NCBI GenBank assembly: GCA_026004875.1
Contig: BPJZ01000015.1
Span: 1 to 64,000, forward strand
Length of the DNA: 64,000 nt
Source: Candidatus Poribacteria bacterium
GTDB taxonomy: Bacteria > Poribacteria > WGA-4E > GCA-2687025
Direction: 5' to 3'
In this document: piece after piece, positions 1 through 10,427 of the stretch
How positions within the stretch are numbered: position 1 is the first letter of the stretch
Layout of the letters: every line of letters begins with the position of its first letter
The notes under the pieces: model-generated
Databases searched by the model: none
Seen by the model: only the letters and a program-made list of their open reading frames with translations
What the model was told of the DNA's origin: nothing
Position numbers and translations under genes: made by a program

Positions 1-898
1 GGGCTGCCGTCTTCGCCGATCCGTACCGAATGATCCGCGAAGCCCCTATAGACGCGGTGGATATCTGTACGCCCCACGATCAACACGCCCCGTTAGCCGT
101 TGCTGCTGCTGAAGCTGGAAAGCACGTGCTTGTCGAAAAGCCGATGGCCAATTCGATGCAGGAGTGTCGCCAGATGCTCCGCCGCTGCCGACAAGAGCGG
201 CGTCGTCTTGATGGTCGCCCAGTGCCTCCGGTACCAGCCCAAACACCTGGCCGTCAAGCGGGCGATCGAGTCCGGCGAGCTGGGAACCCTCTACGCCGCC
301 GACTCTTCGGCGATGCAAAATCTCCGTGCCATTCGCCCGCCCGGCGACTGGCTGTTTGACGGACGGATCGCGGGGGGTGGGGTGATCATCTCTGTCTCCG
401 TGCACGTGCTGGATTTGTTGCGCTACTTCGTCGGCGAGGTGCAGCGGGTGAGCGCCGAGTGTCGGGTGAGGCGCCCTGAGTTCATCCACGGGGCTGAGGA
501 CTACGCGGGGTCGCGACGCTGGTGTTTGAGAACGGCGCCGTTGGCAGTCACTTTGCCACCTACTCCGGCTATCGGATGCCCTGGGGAACCCGCTTCTTCC
601 TGCTTGGGGAAAGGGGAGCCGTTCAGAACACCGCCATCGCTTCCAGACCAACGCGCCGGTTGAGGCCTCCGGTTCGGAGCGGCAGTACGGGGGGTTTCAG
701 GAGTTGGAGCCCCTCTTCGATGGGCTGGAGACCGAGGACGGCTTCGTCAACGAAATCCTCCACTGGGCCGACTGCTGCCGGACGGGAAAGGAGCCGCTGA
801 CCAGTGGACGGGATAACCTGAACACGATGCGGATCGTCTTTGGAATCTACGAGTCCTCCCGGCGCGGAGGGGCGCCCGTGGAGCTCAGCGCCTTGTAG
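1..898 (+). CDS. Gfo/Idh/MocA-family oxidoreductase, 5' truncated and frameshifted
   Basis: NAD(P)-dependent sugar or cyclitol dehydrogenase-like protein. The reading moves through three frames: a Rossmann-domain end with the family signature HVLVEKPMA, a middle part with [20 protein letters not shown], a part beginning [16 protein letters not shown], and a C-terminal part ending VELSAL. The start lies before the window and at least three frameshifts are needed. The EKP lysine that contacts cofactor and substrate in this family is present. Substrate cannot be told. It ends 26 bases before the convergent permease gene. The frameshifts look technical, because similar ones hit essential genes elsewhere in the window. 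Confidence 0.85.
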
Positions 899-924
899 CT
901 TCTTCGCCTTTCCGCTGAAGGAGC

Positions 925-2325
925 CTATTCGACCCGGAGAGCCTCAACAGGGGTCAGCTTGGGCCGCGCGGTTGGCCGGATAGACGCCGGGCCAGCACGC
1001 CGATCAGGAAGGCCACGCTGACCGCCGCGCCCGACCGCTTCTAAGGAGATCACCGCTGGCCACTGGCTTCCTTGGAGGACCAGCCGGTTCAAGGCGACGG
1101 CAACGCTTTCGCCCATCAGGACGCCCAGCGTTGTTCCCAGCCCTCCGCCGATGATGGTCAGGACCGCCGTTTCGATCAGAAATTGGAAAAGAATGTCACG
1201 CCGCTTGGCGCCTAGGGCCTTCCGGAGGCCGATCTCCCGCGTTCGCTCAGCGACGGAGACCAGCATGATGTTCATGATCCCGATGCCGGCGACAACTAGG
1301 GCGATAGTCGCAATGACGCCCATCAGCAGCTTCATGATCGTCCCCAACCGCTCGGCGGTGGCGATCTCCTCGGTGGCCGTCCAGAAGGTGTAAGCCTCCG
1401 GGTCGGGATGCTCTCGGCGGATAATCCGCTTGGCCTGTTCGATCACATAGGGCACGTCCTCCACCGTGAGCGCCTTGATGCGGATTCGCTCCACCTCGTC
1501 ATCGCCGGCAACCCGCTCCTGAAAAGTGGTCAACGGCAGATAGACGCGGTCATCCCATCCCTCGGTAGAAGCGCTGGCCCCTTTTCGGGCGAGGATCCCG
1601 ATCACCGTGTAGCGGACAGCTTCTTGGTTTCGTCCCCAAGCTCGCTGGCCACGGATCTCCTTTCCGAGTGGGTCTTCGGTTCCAAAAAGGTCCTCGGCGA
1701 TCTGAGCGCCCAGGATGACCACTTTGGCCCCCTGTTCGAACTCCTCTTCGGTGAAGAACCGTCCCCGCTCGACGCGCCAGTTGTAGACCTCCTGAAAGCC
1801 GGGAGTGGTGCCAAAGAGGCCGGAGTCTTTCTGGCTTTCGCCGTACTGAAAGATCACGCCGCGGCCAAAGTCGGCCTCAGCGCAGATCGCCTCCACGTCG
1901 GTCAGGTACATCCGGAGGTTCCGGTAGTCCCGGATGTTGAGCGGCTCGGCTCGGTTGCGTCCCCAGCGCCCCCAGCGACGGGTTCGGGTGCGGGAGGTGA
2001 TCGTGCTTCCGCCCTGTTGGTCCCACTCGTCTCGGTAGACTTCGATCACGCTCAGCCCGCCTGCCTGGGCGACCTCCTGAACGACCATCTCCCGGGCCCC
2101 ATCGCCCATCGAGACGACCGCAACCACCGCCCCGACGCCGATCACCACACCGATCATTGTCAGGATCGTCCGCAGGGGGCTCCGGAGAAGGTTCATGATC
2201 CCCATCCAGAGCGCCTCGCGACCGGCGCGGGTGGAGAGCACGTAGCCGATGATGATCGGGATCACCGCCGCGACCATCAGAATCAAGCCGTAGTAGGCGA
2301 TCTTCCAAAGGAGCATCACGTCCAT
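925..2325 (-). CDS. MacB-type ABC transporter permease (second of pair)
   Basis: Inner-membrane permease of the MacB/FtsX type. An extra N-terminal hydrophobic segment precedes the usual start region (NLLRSPLRTILTMIGVVIGVGA), followed by a periplasmic MacB_PCD domain (about residues 60-290) and the FtsX domain with GIGIMNIMLVSVAERTREIG. The family ending TPVEALR is kept. Near 965-1045 the translation is scrambled; removing three single C bases restores a normal last helix (AVSVAFLIGVLAG then VYPANRAA), so three +1 errors cancel there. It follows the adaptor and first permease with a 28-base gap. No ATP-binding domain is present in this protein or in adjacent genes. Confidence 0.88.
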   Translation of the reverse strand: MDVMLLWKIAYYGLILMVAAVIPIIIGYVLSTRAGREALWMGIMNLLRSPLRTILTMIGVVIGVGAVVAVVSMGDGAREMVVQEVAQAGGLSVIEVYRDEWDQQGGSTITSRTRTRRWGRWGRNRAEPLNIRDYRNLRMYLTDVEAICAEADFGRGVIFQYGESQKDSGLFGTTPGFQEVYNWRVERGRFFTEEEFEQGAKVVILGAQIAEDLFGTEDPLGKEIRGQRAWGRNQEAVRYTVIGILARKGASASTEGWDDRVYLPLTTFQERVAGDDEVERIRIKALTVEDVPYVIEQAKRIIRREHPDPEAYTFWTATEEIATAERLGTIMKLLMGVIATIALVVAGIGIMNIMLVSVAERTREIGLRKALGAKRRDILFQFLIETAVLTIIGGGLGTTLGVLMGESVAVALNRLVLQGSQWPAVISLEAVGRGGQRGLPDRRAGPASIRPTARPKLTPVEALRVE

Positions 2326-2353
2326 GATCGCGTTTCCCTTCCCGTCGAGCGGA

Positions 2354-3651
2354 TCAGGTGTGGCGGAGCGCCTCGATCGGCGTCAGACGCGAGGCCTTCC
2401 AGGCCGGATAGAGGCCAAAGAACACTCCGATGGCCACTGAAACTCCGATGCTGATGATCGTCCAGGGAATCGGCACCTCGAACGGCCAGGCCACCCAATC
2501 GCCTCGAAAGCCGAGCAGTCCGCCGATAAATCCTCCAATGCTCGGGTTGGACATGATCTTTGCCGAGCCGTACCCAAACCCCAGCCCCAGCGACAGACCG
2601 ATGAAACCACCGACCAGACAGAGGACGGTTGCCTCGATGAGAAACTGGACGAGAATGTCGCGCCGCTTGGCGCCCAGGGCCTTCCGAAGGCCGATCTCCC
2701 GCGTCCGCTCGGTGACCGAGACCAGCATAATGTTCATGATGCCGATCCCACCAACCAGGAGCGAAAATCCGGCGATCCCTCCCAGCACCACGCGTAGCAT
2801 CTTGCTCAGCTTGGTGACGAACTCCAGGTTCTGGGTGCCCGGCGCCCAAATCTGGTAGAACTGTTCGTTTCGGTGCCGCTTGAGCAGCACCCGTTCCACC
2901 TCCGCCATGGCGTCTAGAATCTTCTCGGTGCTGACGGCTTGCACCTGGATCATAGGGATCTCGTCGGAGCCTTGGAAGCGCTTTTGCGCGGTGGTCAAGG
3001 GGATGATCACCGTCTGGTCCAGGTTCCAACCGTACTGGATGCTGGTGCCGCGCGGCTCCATGATTCCGACGATCGTGTATCGCTGACCGTTGACGGTGAT
3101 CTGCTGACCGATCGGGTCGGCGTCCTCGCCGAACAGCTCCACCGCGACGCTGTAGCCGATGACGGCGACCTTGTCCCAGTCCACCATCTCCTCTTCTTCA
3201 AAGAACCGCCCCTCGTCGGTATACCACTCCAAGGCTTCGGTAAAGGAGGGGTGGTCCCCTGGTATCCGGCTCGGGTCTCTGTAGCGGTATAGCCCCGGCC
3301 GGCGCGGATCGGGACGCCGCCCCACTGGGCGACGCGCGGCACCACGTGAGCCACTGAGGGACACTCCCGCTCGATCGCTAGCACGTCGTCGTAGGTGATG
3401 TACTCCGCGCTGGAGTTGCGCATCCACCGCCCGCCGCGACGGATCCAGCGGGCTCGGACGACGCTAAAGGAGGCGCTCCCGCCCAGCTTTTCGATGTCCT
3501 GGATGACGATCTGCCGGGCTCCGTCACTGATGGAGACCATCGCTAACACCGACGCCACGCCGATGGTGATCCCCAACAGCGTCAGGAAGGAGCGGAGCTT
3601 GTTCTCAAAGATGGCCCGAAAACCCTGCGCGACCGATTCCAGAATACCCAT
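2354..3651 (-). CDS. MacB-type ABC transporter permease (first of pair), frameshifted
   Basis: Permease of the MacB/FtsX family in two reading frames joined near 3290. The N-terminal part (MGILESVAQGFRAIFENKLR) has the first membrane helix and the start of the periplasmic MacB_PCD domain; the C-terminal part carries the rest of that domain and the FtsX domain with GGIGIMNIMLVSVTERTREIG, ending TPIEALRHT. The combined length of about 430 residues is normal. The start ATG lies 10 bases after the adaptor stop, so adaptor and permeases are probably co-transcribed. Together they should form a MacAB-like efflux or lipoprotein-handling complex, but the ATPase partner must be encoded elsewhere. Confidence 0.88.
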
Positions 3652-3661
3652 CGCCGATCCT

Positions 3662-5577
3662 TTAGCGTCCGAACGGGTTCTGGGAGACTAACTGCGGCGG
3701 ACGGATCAGCACTTTGGTGCCGGGCTCGATGCCGGAGAGGACCTCGTAAAAGGACTCGTTCTGATGGCCGACCTCGATCGCGACCTTTTTCACCGGAGGA
3801 ATCGAGCCGTCCGGACCGATCTCGCCCTCTGGAACCTCAACGAAATAGGACTTCGATTCACGACGCGTCCGGAGAGGCTGCGCAGCGCCCTTCCGTCCGG
3901 CAGCGTCAGCGAGAAGTCCACCGGGCCGGGTCGCCAACCACGCGGATCGCCCAGCAGCGTCAGACGGACCGGCTTTCCAACCGCGCTGACCCGCGCTGGG
4001 ACCTTTCGCCCTAGCCGTGTTTCGATCTCCACCTGTTGTCCGACGCTCAGCCCTTGCTGCTCCTCGGGCTCCAGCTCGATGAGGATCGCGAAGGAGCGCT
4101 CCTCTTGGACCGCCTCGATCGGCACCTGGAGCGCCCGTTCCTTCTCGACGGTGTAGATGTCCACATCCGCCGACATGCCGGGCATCAGCTCCTGTGGGTT
4201 GCCGAGAACCTCCACCTCGACTTGGAATCGGACGATGTTCTCGGAGATTTGGCCGCTTGGAGCGATCGCCCGAACGCGGCCGGGGAACTTCTTCTCCGGA
4301 AAGGCGCTAGGGGCGATCTCCGCCCGCTGTCCGACGGCGACCTGGCCCATGTCCACTTCGTTGATCGGCACGCGGACGATCATCCGGGAGAGATCGGCGA
4401 TCGTCATCAGCGCCGGACCCGACGAGAAAGCCGAGCGGCCCGAGGTGATGATCTCTCCGACCTCGATGTCCAGTGTAGTAACCGTTCCACTCATCGGCGC
4501 CCGGACGACGGTCCACTCCAGCCGCTGGCGCGCCGTCTCCAGAGCGCTTTCGGCCCGGAGCAAGGAGGCCTCGGCGCTCTTGACCGAATGCTCTGCCATC
4601 CGAATCTCTGCGTCCATGGTCTCTTGGATCTCTTTCAGCCGGGCCTCTGCCGAAGCGAGGTTGGCTTGTGCCTGCCGTTCTGCGGCGGCGCGGGTCGCCT
4701 TGAGCGTCTCGTAGTTTGCCCGCAAAAACTCCAGCGTCGTCTCGCGGGACTGGATTAGCCGCTTCTGCGCCTCGATCGAAGCGAGTTGCGCTTCGATCGC
4801 CTTTTCCTGGCTTTGGACGTTTTGCTCGGCATTTTGGTAGGCCGCTTGAGCCTGAGCGAAGCGCTGCTGAGCGTCCTCCAGGGCCTTTTTGGTGACAAAC
4901 TGCTTTTCGTACAGCTCCTGCGTCCGTTGGAGCTCCGCTTCGGCGTTCTGGTAGCTCACCCGTGAGGCGTCCAGGTCGCTCTTGAGCTGGTTCAAGCGGA
5001 TGCGAAGCTGTTCCAGTTGAATCTCCGCCTGATTGAGTGCGATCCGGTCGCGCTCCAGTTGGTCCTCAGCGGTTTTGATGTCCGTTTCGGCCTGGGAGAG
5101 CGATTGGAGGGTTTGCTGCTTGGCCGCCTCCAGACTGGCCCGCGCCGCCTGTACCGACTCCAGCGCTTGAGTGAGCTGCGAGCTCAGGCGACGCTTGGTA
5201 ACTTCGGTGTCCTCCTTGGCCCGTTCCAGTTGTGCCAGGGCGGCTTCGTAGTTGGCCTCCGCTTGGCGGACCTCCTCCTGAATCTGCTCGTCATCAATTC
5301 GGAGGAGAACCTGTCCCTCCTGAACCGTGTCGCCTTCCTCCACGTTGAGCTCGACGACTTCGCCCTCAACGTTCGATTTGACCTCGACGGTCACTAACGC
5401 TTCGAGTTGCCCGGACTCTTGAACCCGGACTTGAAAGGGGGCAATTCGGGCCTCCTCGATGCGCGCCCGAGGGGCGCGGGCTTGGCTCTGCTCACCGCAA
5501 CCGGCCAACCCGCCGATCAGTCCGATCGCCCCGGCGACCCCCACATAGATCAGCTTAAAAAACTCTTGTCTCCACAC
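3662..5577 (-). CDS. MacA/HlyD-like periplasmic adaptor lipoprotein, frameshifted near C-terminus
   Basis: Membrane-fusion (adaptor) protein linking an inner-membrane transporter to an outer-membrane exit duct. GTG start after AGGAGGAAAAGG. A hydrophobic signal ends in the lipobox LAGC, so it is probably lipidated. A first half-lipoyl segment (VKSNVEGEVVELNVEEGD) is followed by a very long heptad-rich coiled coil (about residues 80-340), then the second lipoyl half (VRAPMSGTVTTLDIEVGE) and beta-barrel domain. The main frame is lost near 3865; the true C-terminus (ESKSYFVEVPEGE to SQNPFGR) continues in another frame and ends at 3662. The coiled coil is much longer than in E. coli MacA. First gene of an adaptor-permease-permease operon. 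Confidence 0.88.
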
Positions 5578-5710
5578 GACCCTTTTCCTCCTCGATCCGG
5601 ATACACCGATCTGTTCAACGTCCGTGCTGCTGGCCTTAAGGGCACCACTTCCTCGATAAAGCTAAACGGAAAGGTAGAGAACGGCCTTATTACCCGGCAG
5701 CACCGCTTGT

Positions 5711-6782
5711 TTAGACGGGCTCCTTATCGGAAATGTTTATCGGGACCTCTACCTGATAGTATACCGCCTCCTGACACAGCTGTTCCCAGGTGGTTTTGTC
5801 GATCCAGATTCCCTCCTGGAGGCGTTGTCGGCGGGTGCGGGCCTCCGGTTCGCCGGGCAAGATCACCTCCTGGAAGCCAGGGGCGGGACGGGCGCTTTTG
5901 ACGTATTCGGCAAAGCGGGCGACCGCCTCTTGAAAGGCCTCCAAGGGACGGAACGCCTCGACGTCGAGCAACAGGCCAAAGACGCCGTTTCCGACGTGGT
6001 CTCCGGCCCCGCCGACGTTGCCCGCGCCGGTGAGCGTACCGCTGAGCAGTTCCACCATCATGCTAAGCGCAAACCCCTTGTGGGCCGCTACGCCTCCAAA
6101 GGGGAGCAGCACCCCCGGCGGCGGGCCGTAGAAGTCGTTCGGGTCGGTGGAGGGGCGACCATGGGCGTCCAGAATCCACCCTTCAGGGATCGGCTTTCCT
6201 GCGTTCCGGTAGACGCGGAGTTTTCCTTCAGCCACCACGCTGGTGGTCAGGTCGATCAGGATGGGGTCCCCCGGAGCCGGAAAGGCGACCGAGATCGGAT
6301 TGGTGCCCAGTCGGCCTTCGGCTCCGCCAAAGGGTGCCACCCGGGTGGCCGGTCCGATCGAGTTGACCGTCAGCCACGCGACAAACCCCTCTCGGGCGGC
6401 CCGTTCGGTGTAATGTCCCAGTCGGCCGATGTGGTTGCACCGCCGGATACCGTAGGCGAAAAGGCCGACCTCCCGCGCCCGGAGACGGGCCTCCTGCAGC
6501 ACCTGCCGCATCGCCACCGGCCCGAAATTCCAGTGTGCATCAAAAATGCCGATCGTCGGCGTCAGCCGCAGCGTCTCAATCGGTGCGCCGGGGACGATCC
6601 GGCCCCGACGGATCGCCCGGCAGTACTGGGTCACTCGAATAGCGCCGTGGGAGTCGTGCCCAGCCAAATGGGCTTCGGTCAGCACCTCGGCGACGGTCGT
6701 GGCGTCCTCCGGCGGCGTTCCCCGCGGCGACGAAGATCTGTGCGAGGAACGTTCGGAGCGTTTCGGCGTCCAGTTGCGGCAT
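5711..6782 (-). CDS. Ldh2-family (malate/L-lactate/ureidoglycolate-type) dehydrogenase, frameshifted
   Basis: NAD(P)-dependent 2-hydroxyacid dehydrogenase of the COG2055 family, unrelated to classical Rossmann lactate dehydrogenases. The start (MPQLDAETLRTFLAQIFVAAG) lies in a different frame from the 324-residue ORF; deleting one G from GGGG near 6715 joins them (AGTPPEDATTVAEVL). The family His is in LAGHDSHGAIR; NPISVAFPAP and PFGGVAAHKGFALSMMVELL are typical. Total about 356 residues. The start follows the permease stop by 5 bases and uses the GGAGGAGGG at the permease end as ribosome site, so it is coupled to the sugar-type ABC genes. Likely a catabolic step for a sugar acid or hydroxyacid; substrate unknown. 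Confidence 0.85.
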
Positions 6783-6787
6783 GGGCC

Positions 6788-7750
6788 TTATCCCTCCTCC
6801 CCTCTGCCTTGTCGAACCCGCAGATCGAACCAAACGGCGAGCACCAACACCGTTCCCTTGACGATATCCTGCCAGAAGGGCCCCATGTTCGCCAGGCTCA
6901 TCCCGTTGTTCAGGCTCTCCATGATCAGGGCTCCCAGCAGCGCGCCGGGGATGCTTCCTTGTCCTCCCATCAGGCTGGAGCCGCCGATCACACAGGCGGC
7001 AATCGCGTCCAGCTCCAGGAGCCGGCCCGCCTCGGGGCTGGCGCTTCCGACGCGCGCGGTGAGAATCGTCCCGGCGATGCCGCAGAGGGCCCCCATCAGC
7101 CCAAAGACCCAGAGAGTGATCCACTCCACCCGGACGCCGGAGAGACGGGCCGCCTCTCGGTTCCCGCCGACGGCGTAGACGTGGCGGCCAAAGCGGACGT
7201 TCTGCGCGACGACCCAGAAGACCGTCGCCACCAGCGCGACAATCAGCAGCGGCACCGGCAGCCCCCATCGGGTCGGCGGGAGGCTCCCGTTTCCGATCGC
7301 CCGGACGGAGCTTTCCAAGGGAAGAGGGATCGTCTCGCCCTGGGTGACGGCTAACATCGCTCCTCGGTAGACCATCAGGCCGCCCAGGGTCACGACGAAG
7401 GCCGGAACCCGCTGATAGGCGACTAGAAAGCCGTGGAAACAGCCCAGTCCCAGCCCAAGCGCGATCGCTAGTAGAATCGCTCCGCCGCTGGGGAGCCCCT
7501 CCCGAATGCTTAAGGCCACGCAGGCTCCGAGGAACCCCGATAACGAGCCAACGGAGAGATCGATTTGCCCGGCAACGATGACGAAGACCATTCCGCAAGC
7601 CAGGACGGCCACCACCGCCGCCTGACGGGCTAGGTTGAGCAGATTGCGCCCGCTGAGGAACACTCCCTCGGTCGCCCAGGTGAAGGCCCCCCACAAGGCG
7701 GCCAGCGCGATCAGCATGGCAAACGCGCGCCAGTGAAGACGCCCCTTCAC
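6788..7750 (-). CDS. Ribose-type (RbsC-like) ABC transporter permease
   Basis: Inner-membrane permease of the BPD_transp_2 family, 320 residues, hydrophobic throughout, with the family stretches GQIDLSVGSLSG, FVVTLGGLMVYRGA and YAVGGNREAARLSGV. The ORF track shows it fused to the ATPase upstream, but removing one G from GAGGG near 7790 gives the ATPase a normal end and a TGA overlapping this gene's GTG start (GTGAAGGGG). I therefore annotate a separate GTG-initiated permease with a normal RbsC length. No substrate-binding protein is encoded nearby, so the substrate is only guessed as a sugar or sugar-like compound. Confidence 0.87.
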   Translation of the reverse strand: MKGRLHWRAFAMLIALAALWGAFTWATEGVFLSGRNLLNLARQAAVVAVLACGMVFVIVAGQIDLSVGSLSGFLGACVALSIREGLPSGGAILLAIALGLGLGCFHGFLVAYQRVPAFVVTLGGLMVYRGAMLAVTQGETIPLPLESSVRAIGNGSLPPTRWGLPVPLLIVALVATVFWVVAQNVRFGRHVYAVGGNREAARLSGVRVEWITLWVFGLMGALCGIAGTILTARVGSASPEAGRLLELDAIAACVIGGSSLMGGQGSIPGALLGALIMESLNNGMSLANMGPFWQDIVKGTVLVLAVWFDLRVRQGRGEEG

Positions 7751-9281
7751 CGGGCAGTCCCTCCCGTCGCGCAGGCGAGCACCCTCGGCCGGAGTCAGTC
7801 CCTGAGTCGTCTCAAACCGCCCGACGATCCGGCCCTCGTGCAAGACGACCAACCGATCGGAAAGAGCGATCAGCTCCGCCAGGTCTGAGGAGGTGAGCAG
7901 GACCGCGATCCCCTCCTGACGGGCCCTCTGGGCGATCCAGGCGTGAATTTCTGCCTTTGCCCCCACGTCAATTCCGCGTGTGGGTTCATCTAGGAGCAGC
8001 AAACGGGGCCGCCGGGGGAGCCACTTCCCCAGGACCAACTTTTGTTGATTGCCGCCGCTGAGGTGGCGCGCTGGAGCGGTCAGCGCCGCCGTTCGGATAC
8101 GGAGCTGTTCGATGGCCCGTTGCGCTGCCGCGACGGCTCGTTCCCAACGAATCCATCCTCCAGGGCTGTACTGTTCGAGGTTGGGAAGCGCCAGGTTGTC
8201 CAGGATGGAAGCGTCCGGCATGAGGCCTTGGCGCTTTCGGTCCTCTGGGACTAGCGCGATCCCTCGTTGGAGCGCCTCCTGAGGGTTGCGGATTTGGACC
8301 TCCTGCCCTTTCCAACGAAGGCGGCCCTCCCTTCGACCGGTCCAGGCGCCAAAGAGGGAGAGAAGCAGCTCGCTGCGTCCGGCGCCGACGACGCCTCCAA
8401 TCCCCAACACCTCGCCGGCTCGGACCTCAAAGGAGACGTTCTCAATCCGTCTGCGCCCCGATGGGGTCCAGAGGGTCCAGCCTTCCACGGAGAGGAGCGG
8501 TTCCCCGGAGCGCCGGAGGACGGATTCGTCCCGCGCATAGTAGGCCTCCACCGTTCCGCCCACCATTGCCCGGATCACCTCCGTCTCGGTGATCTCTCCG
8601 ACCGGCCAGGTGCCCACAGTGCGACCGTCTCGGAGGATGGTGATCCGGTCGGCCAGTCGGAAGACCTCATCCAGTCGGTGGGAGACGTAGAGGAGGGCAA
8701 CGCCCTGTTTTCGGAGCCGCTGAAGGAGGTGGAACAGCCGTTGGGTTTCCGCCTCGGTGAGGGCCGCCGTCGGTTCGTCCAGGATCAGCAGCCGGGCTCG
8801 CTGTCGGAGCGCGCGGGCGATCTCGACCATCTGCCGCTCTCCAACGCCCAGCTCGCCGACCGGCGTGCGCGGGTCCCGTTCGACGCCCAGTCGGCGGAGC
8901 CATTCTGCGGCCCTCCGCCTCCATTTCTCGGCGCAGGAGCCATCCCCGACGGGAACGCTCCTGTCCCAGGAACAGGTTCTCCGCGATCGAGAGGTTCGGG
9001 ACAAGCGCGAACTCCTGGTAGAGCACCACAATTCCGGCGGCCTGAGCATCGCGCACCGATCGGAACTGAACCGGTCTTCCTTCTATTCGCACCTCTCCTT
9101 TGTAGCTGCCCGACGGCCAGACGCCGGCGAGGACGCCGATCAGGGTGGACTTTCCAGCGCCGTTTTCGCCGCAGAGCGCGTGCACTTCGCCGGGGAGGAT
9201 CGTCAGCTTGGCGCCATCCAGAGCGACGGTCGCCCCGAAGCGTTTGGTCAGATCCTCCACTTGAATCAACGGTGCAGGCAC
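7747..9281 (-). CDS. Ribose/xylose-type ABC transporter ATPase (two ATP-binding domains), frameshifted
   Basis: RbsA/XylG/MglA-like duplicated ATPase driving a carbohydrate importer. GTG start at 9281. The first domain has Walker A GENGAGKST and Q-loop YQEFALVPNLS, then changes frame near 8945 to the Walker B ARLLILDEPTAALTEAE and YVSHRLDEVF. The second domain has the degenerate P-loop GVVGAGRSELL, typical of this family, and a signature HLSGGNQQKLVLGKWLPRRP with LLLLDEPTRGIDVGAKAEI. A second over-call near 7790 hides the real stop. Length about 510 residues is normal. It starts 3 bases after the PHP gene stop and overlaps the permease start by 4 bases. Confidence 0.88.
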
Positions 9282-9284
9282 ACC

Positions 9285-10175
9285 CTAGGCCCTTTCGACG
9301 TTCAGCCAAAAGGGTTGGGTCCAAGCGACTCGACCGCCAGAACCGTAGCACTCCACGCGAAGATAGCCGAGCGCCTCTGCCTCCTGTGGCGAATCAGGAA
9401 GGGAGAAACGAGCCTCACTCCCCTCGACGACCTCTCGGAGGACGCCGTGCTTGGAGAAGCACCGGATCCGCTGAGCGTCCGGCGCCTCGATCCGGATGGC
9501 TCTGTCCTCCACTGCGATCCGTTCGATCCGCACGCCGGTGGAGGAATAAAAGCTCCCACGCGCGATCGCTTCTAAAAGCGGCCCTGGCTCGCAACGCTCC
9601 GCCCGAACGACGATCCATCCTAGCTCGACGTCCCGATCGTGATGGGCGTCGTCGGTCGCAAAACCCCATACCTTCCGGCCCTGAGAGAGCAGCCGGTCCC
9701 ACCGGTCGGTCGCGTAAGGCGAACCGGGGAGGCGCTCGATGACGCCGTTGTAAATTTCCAGGCCGATATAACCGCTCCAGGATTCCATCAGCTCGTGGGG
9801 ACAGTGGTTGAAGTTACGGCCCCAGTTGGGATGGTTGACCACTCCCAGCGCTCCCTGTTCCTGAATGCGGTTCAGAACGGTCTGACGGTCGGGATCGGGA
9901 GGAATCAGCTCCGTGGCTCCCAGATGAAGCAGATGGGGACCCCCACGGGAGACCTCGACGCCGGGAATCAATGCTAGACGCGTCTTCTCCTGCCAAGGGG
10001 CTGGATCTACCAAAACATCGTGATCGGTGATCGCCAAAAAGTCATACCCTCGGCTTTCGTAATCTTCCAGTACTCGTTCAACAGGGCGTGAGCCGTCGCT
10101 ATGCGTGGTGTGGGTGTGCACGTTGCCCCGCCACCAGTTTCCGGGCTGGGCATAAGGATTCTCGATGTGGATCAT
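9285..10175 (-). CDS. PHP-domain metal-dependent hydrolase
   Basis: Predicted phosphoesterase or hydrolase of the PHP superfamily, 296 residues, intact. Metal-ligand motifs are in the expected order: NVHTHTTHSDG at the N-terminus, AITDHD, GVEVS, VVNHPNW, and ATDDAHH. The last third (from about residue 215) looks like a small beta domain. No signal peptide. First gene of the minus-strand run PHP, ABC ATPase, permease, dehydrogenase with nearly no gaps, so it probably acts on the compound imported or an intermediate. Family members vary widely in substrate, so I do not assign one. Confidence 0.85.
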   Translation of the reverse strand: MIHIENPYAQPGNWWRGNVHTHTTHSDGSRPVERVLEDYESRGYDFLAITDHDVLVDPAPWQEKTRLALIPGVEVSRGGPHLLHLGATELIPPDPDRQTVLNRIQEQGALGVVNHPNWGRNFNHCPHELMESWSGYIGLEIYNGVIERLPGSPYATDRWDRLLSQGRKVWGFATDDAHHDRDVELGWIVVRAERCEPGPLLEAIARGSFYSSTGVRIERIAVEDRAIRIEAPDAQRIRCFSKHGVLREVVEGSEARFSLPDSPQEAEALGYLRVECYGSGGRVAWTQPFWLNVERA

Positions 10176-10427
10176 GTCTTTCTCCTACTTCTGTTTTCCG
10201 TCCCTTCCGACGGAGTCGCAGGGGGTGGATTACTCGCAGAGTGCCGAAACGGGGCGTCGTTTGCAAGACACCGCCAATGAGTGGCCGCGTCTTTGGATGG
10301 TGCCTACTTTTTTGTACTCTTTTCCGCCGCGGGTAACACTTTTGGTCCTCGAAATGATTTACCGTGTATACAAGGAAAAGCTGAGAACGAAGCGCTTAAT
10401 TCCAGAGAACGTCCTGGAGGGAGTCCG

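Noticed and set aside
1408-2454. 348-residue plus-strand ORF
   Set aside because: Antisense to a MacB-type permease with clear family motifs; no domain of its own.
5825-7354. 509-residue plus-strand ORF
   Set aside because: Antisense to the Ldh2-type dehydrogenase and ABC permease; Arg/Pro/Gly-rich low-complexity translation with no domain, typical of a GC-rich shadow frame.
8267-9742. 491-residue plus-strand ORF
   Set aside because: Lies opposite the ABC ATPase and PHP genes, both with clear motifs; no recognisable protein content.
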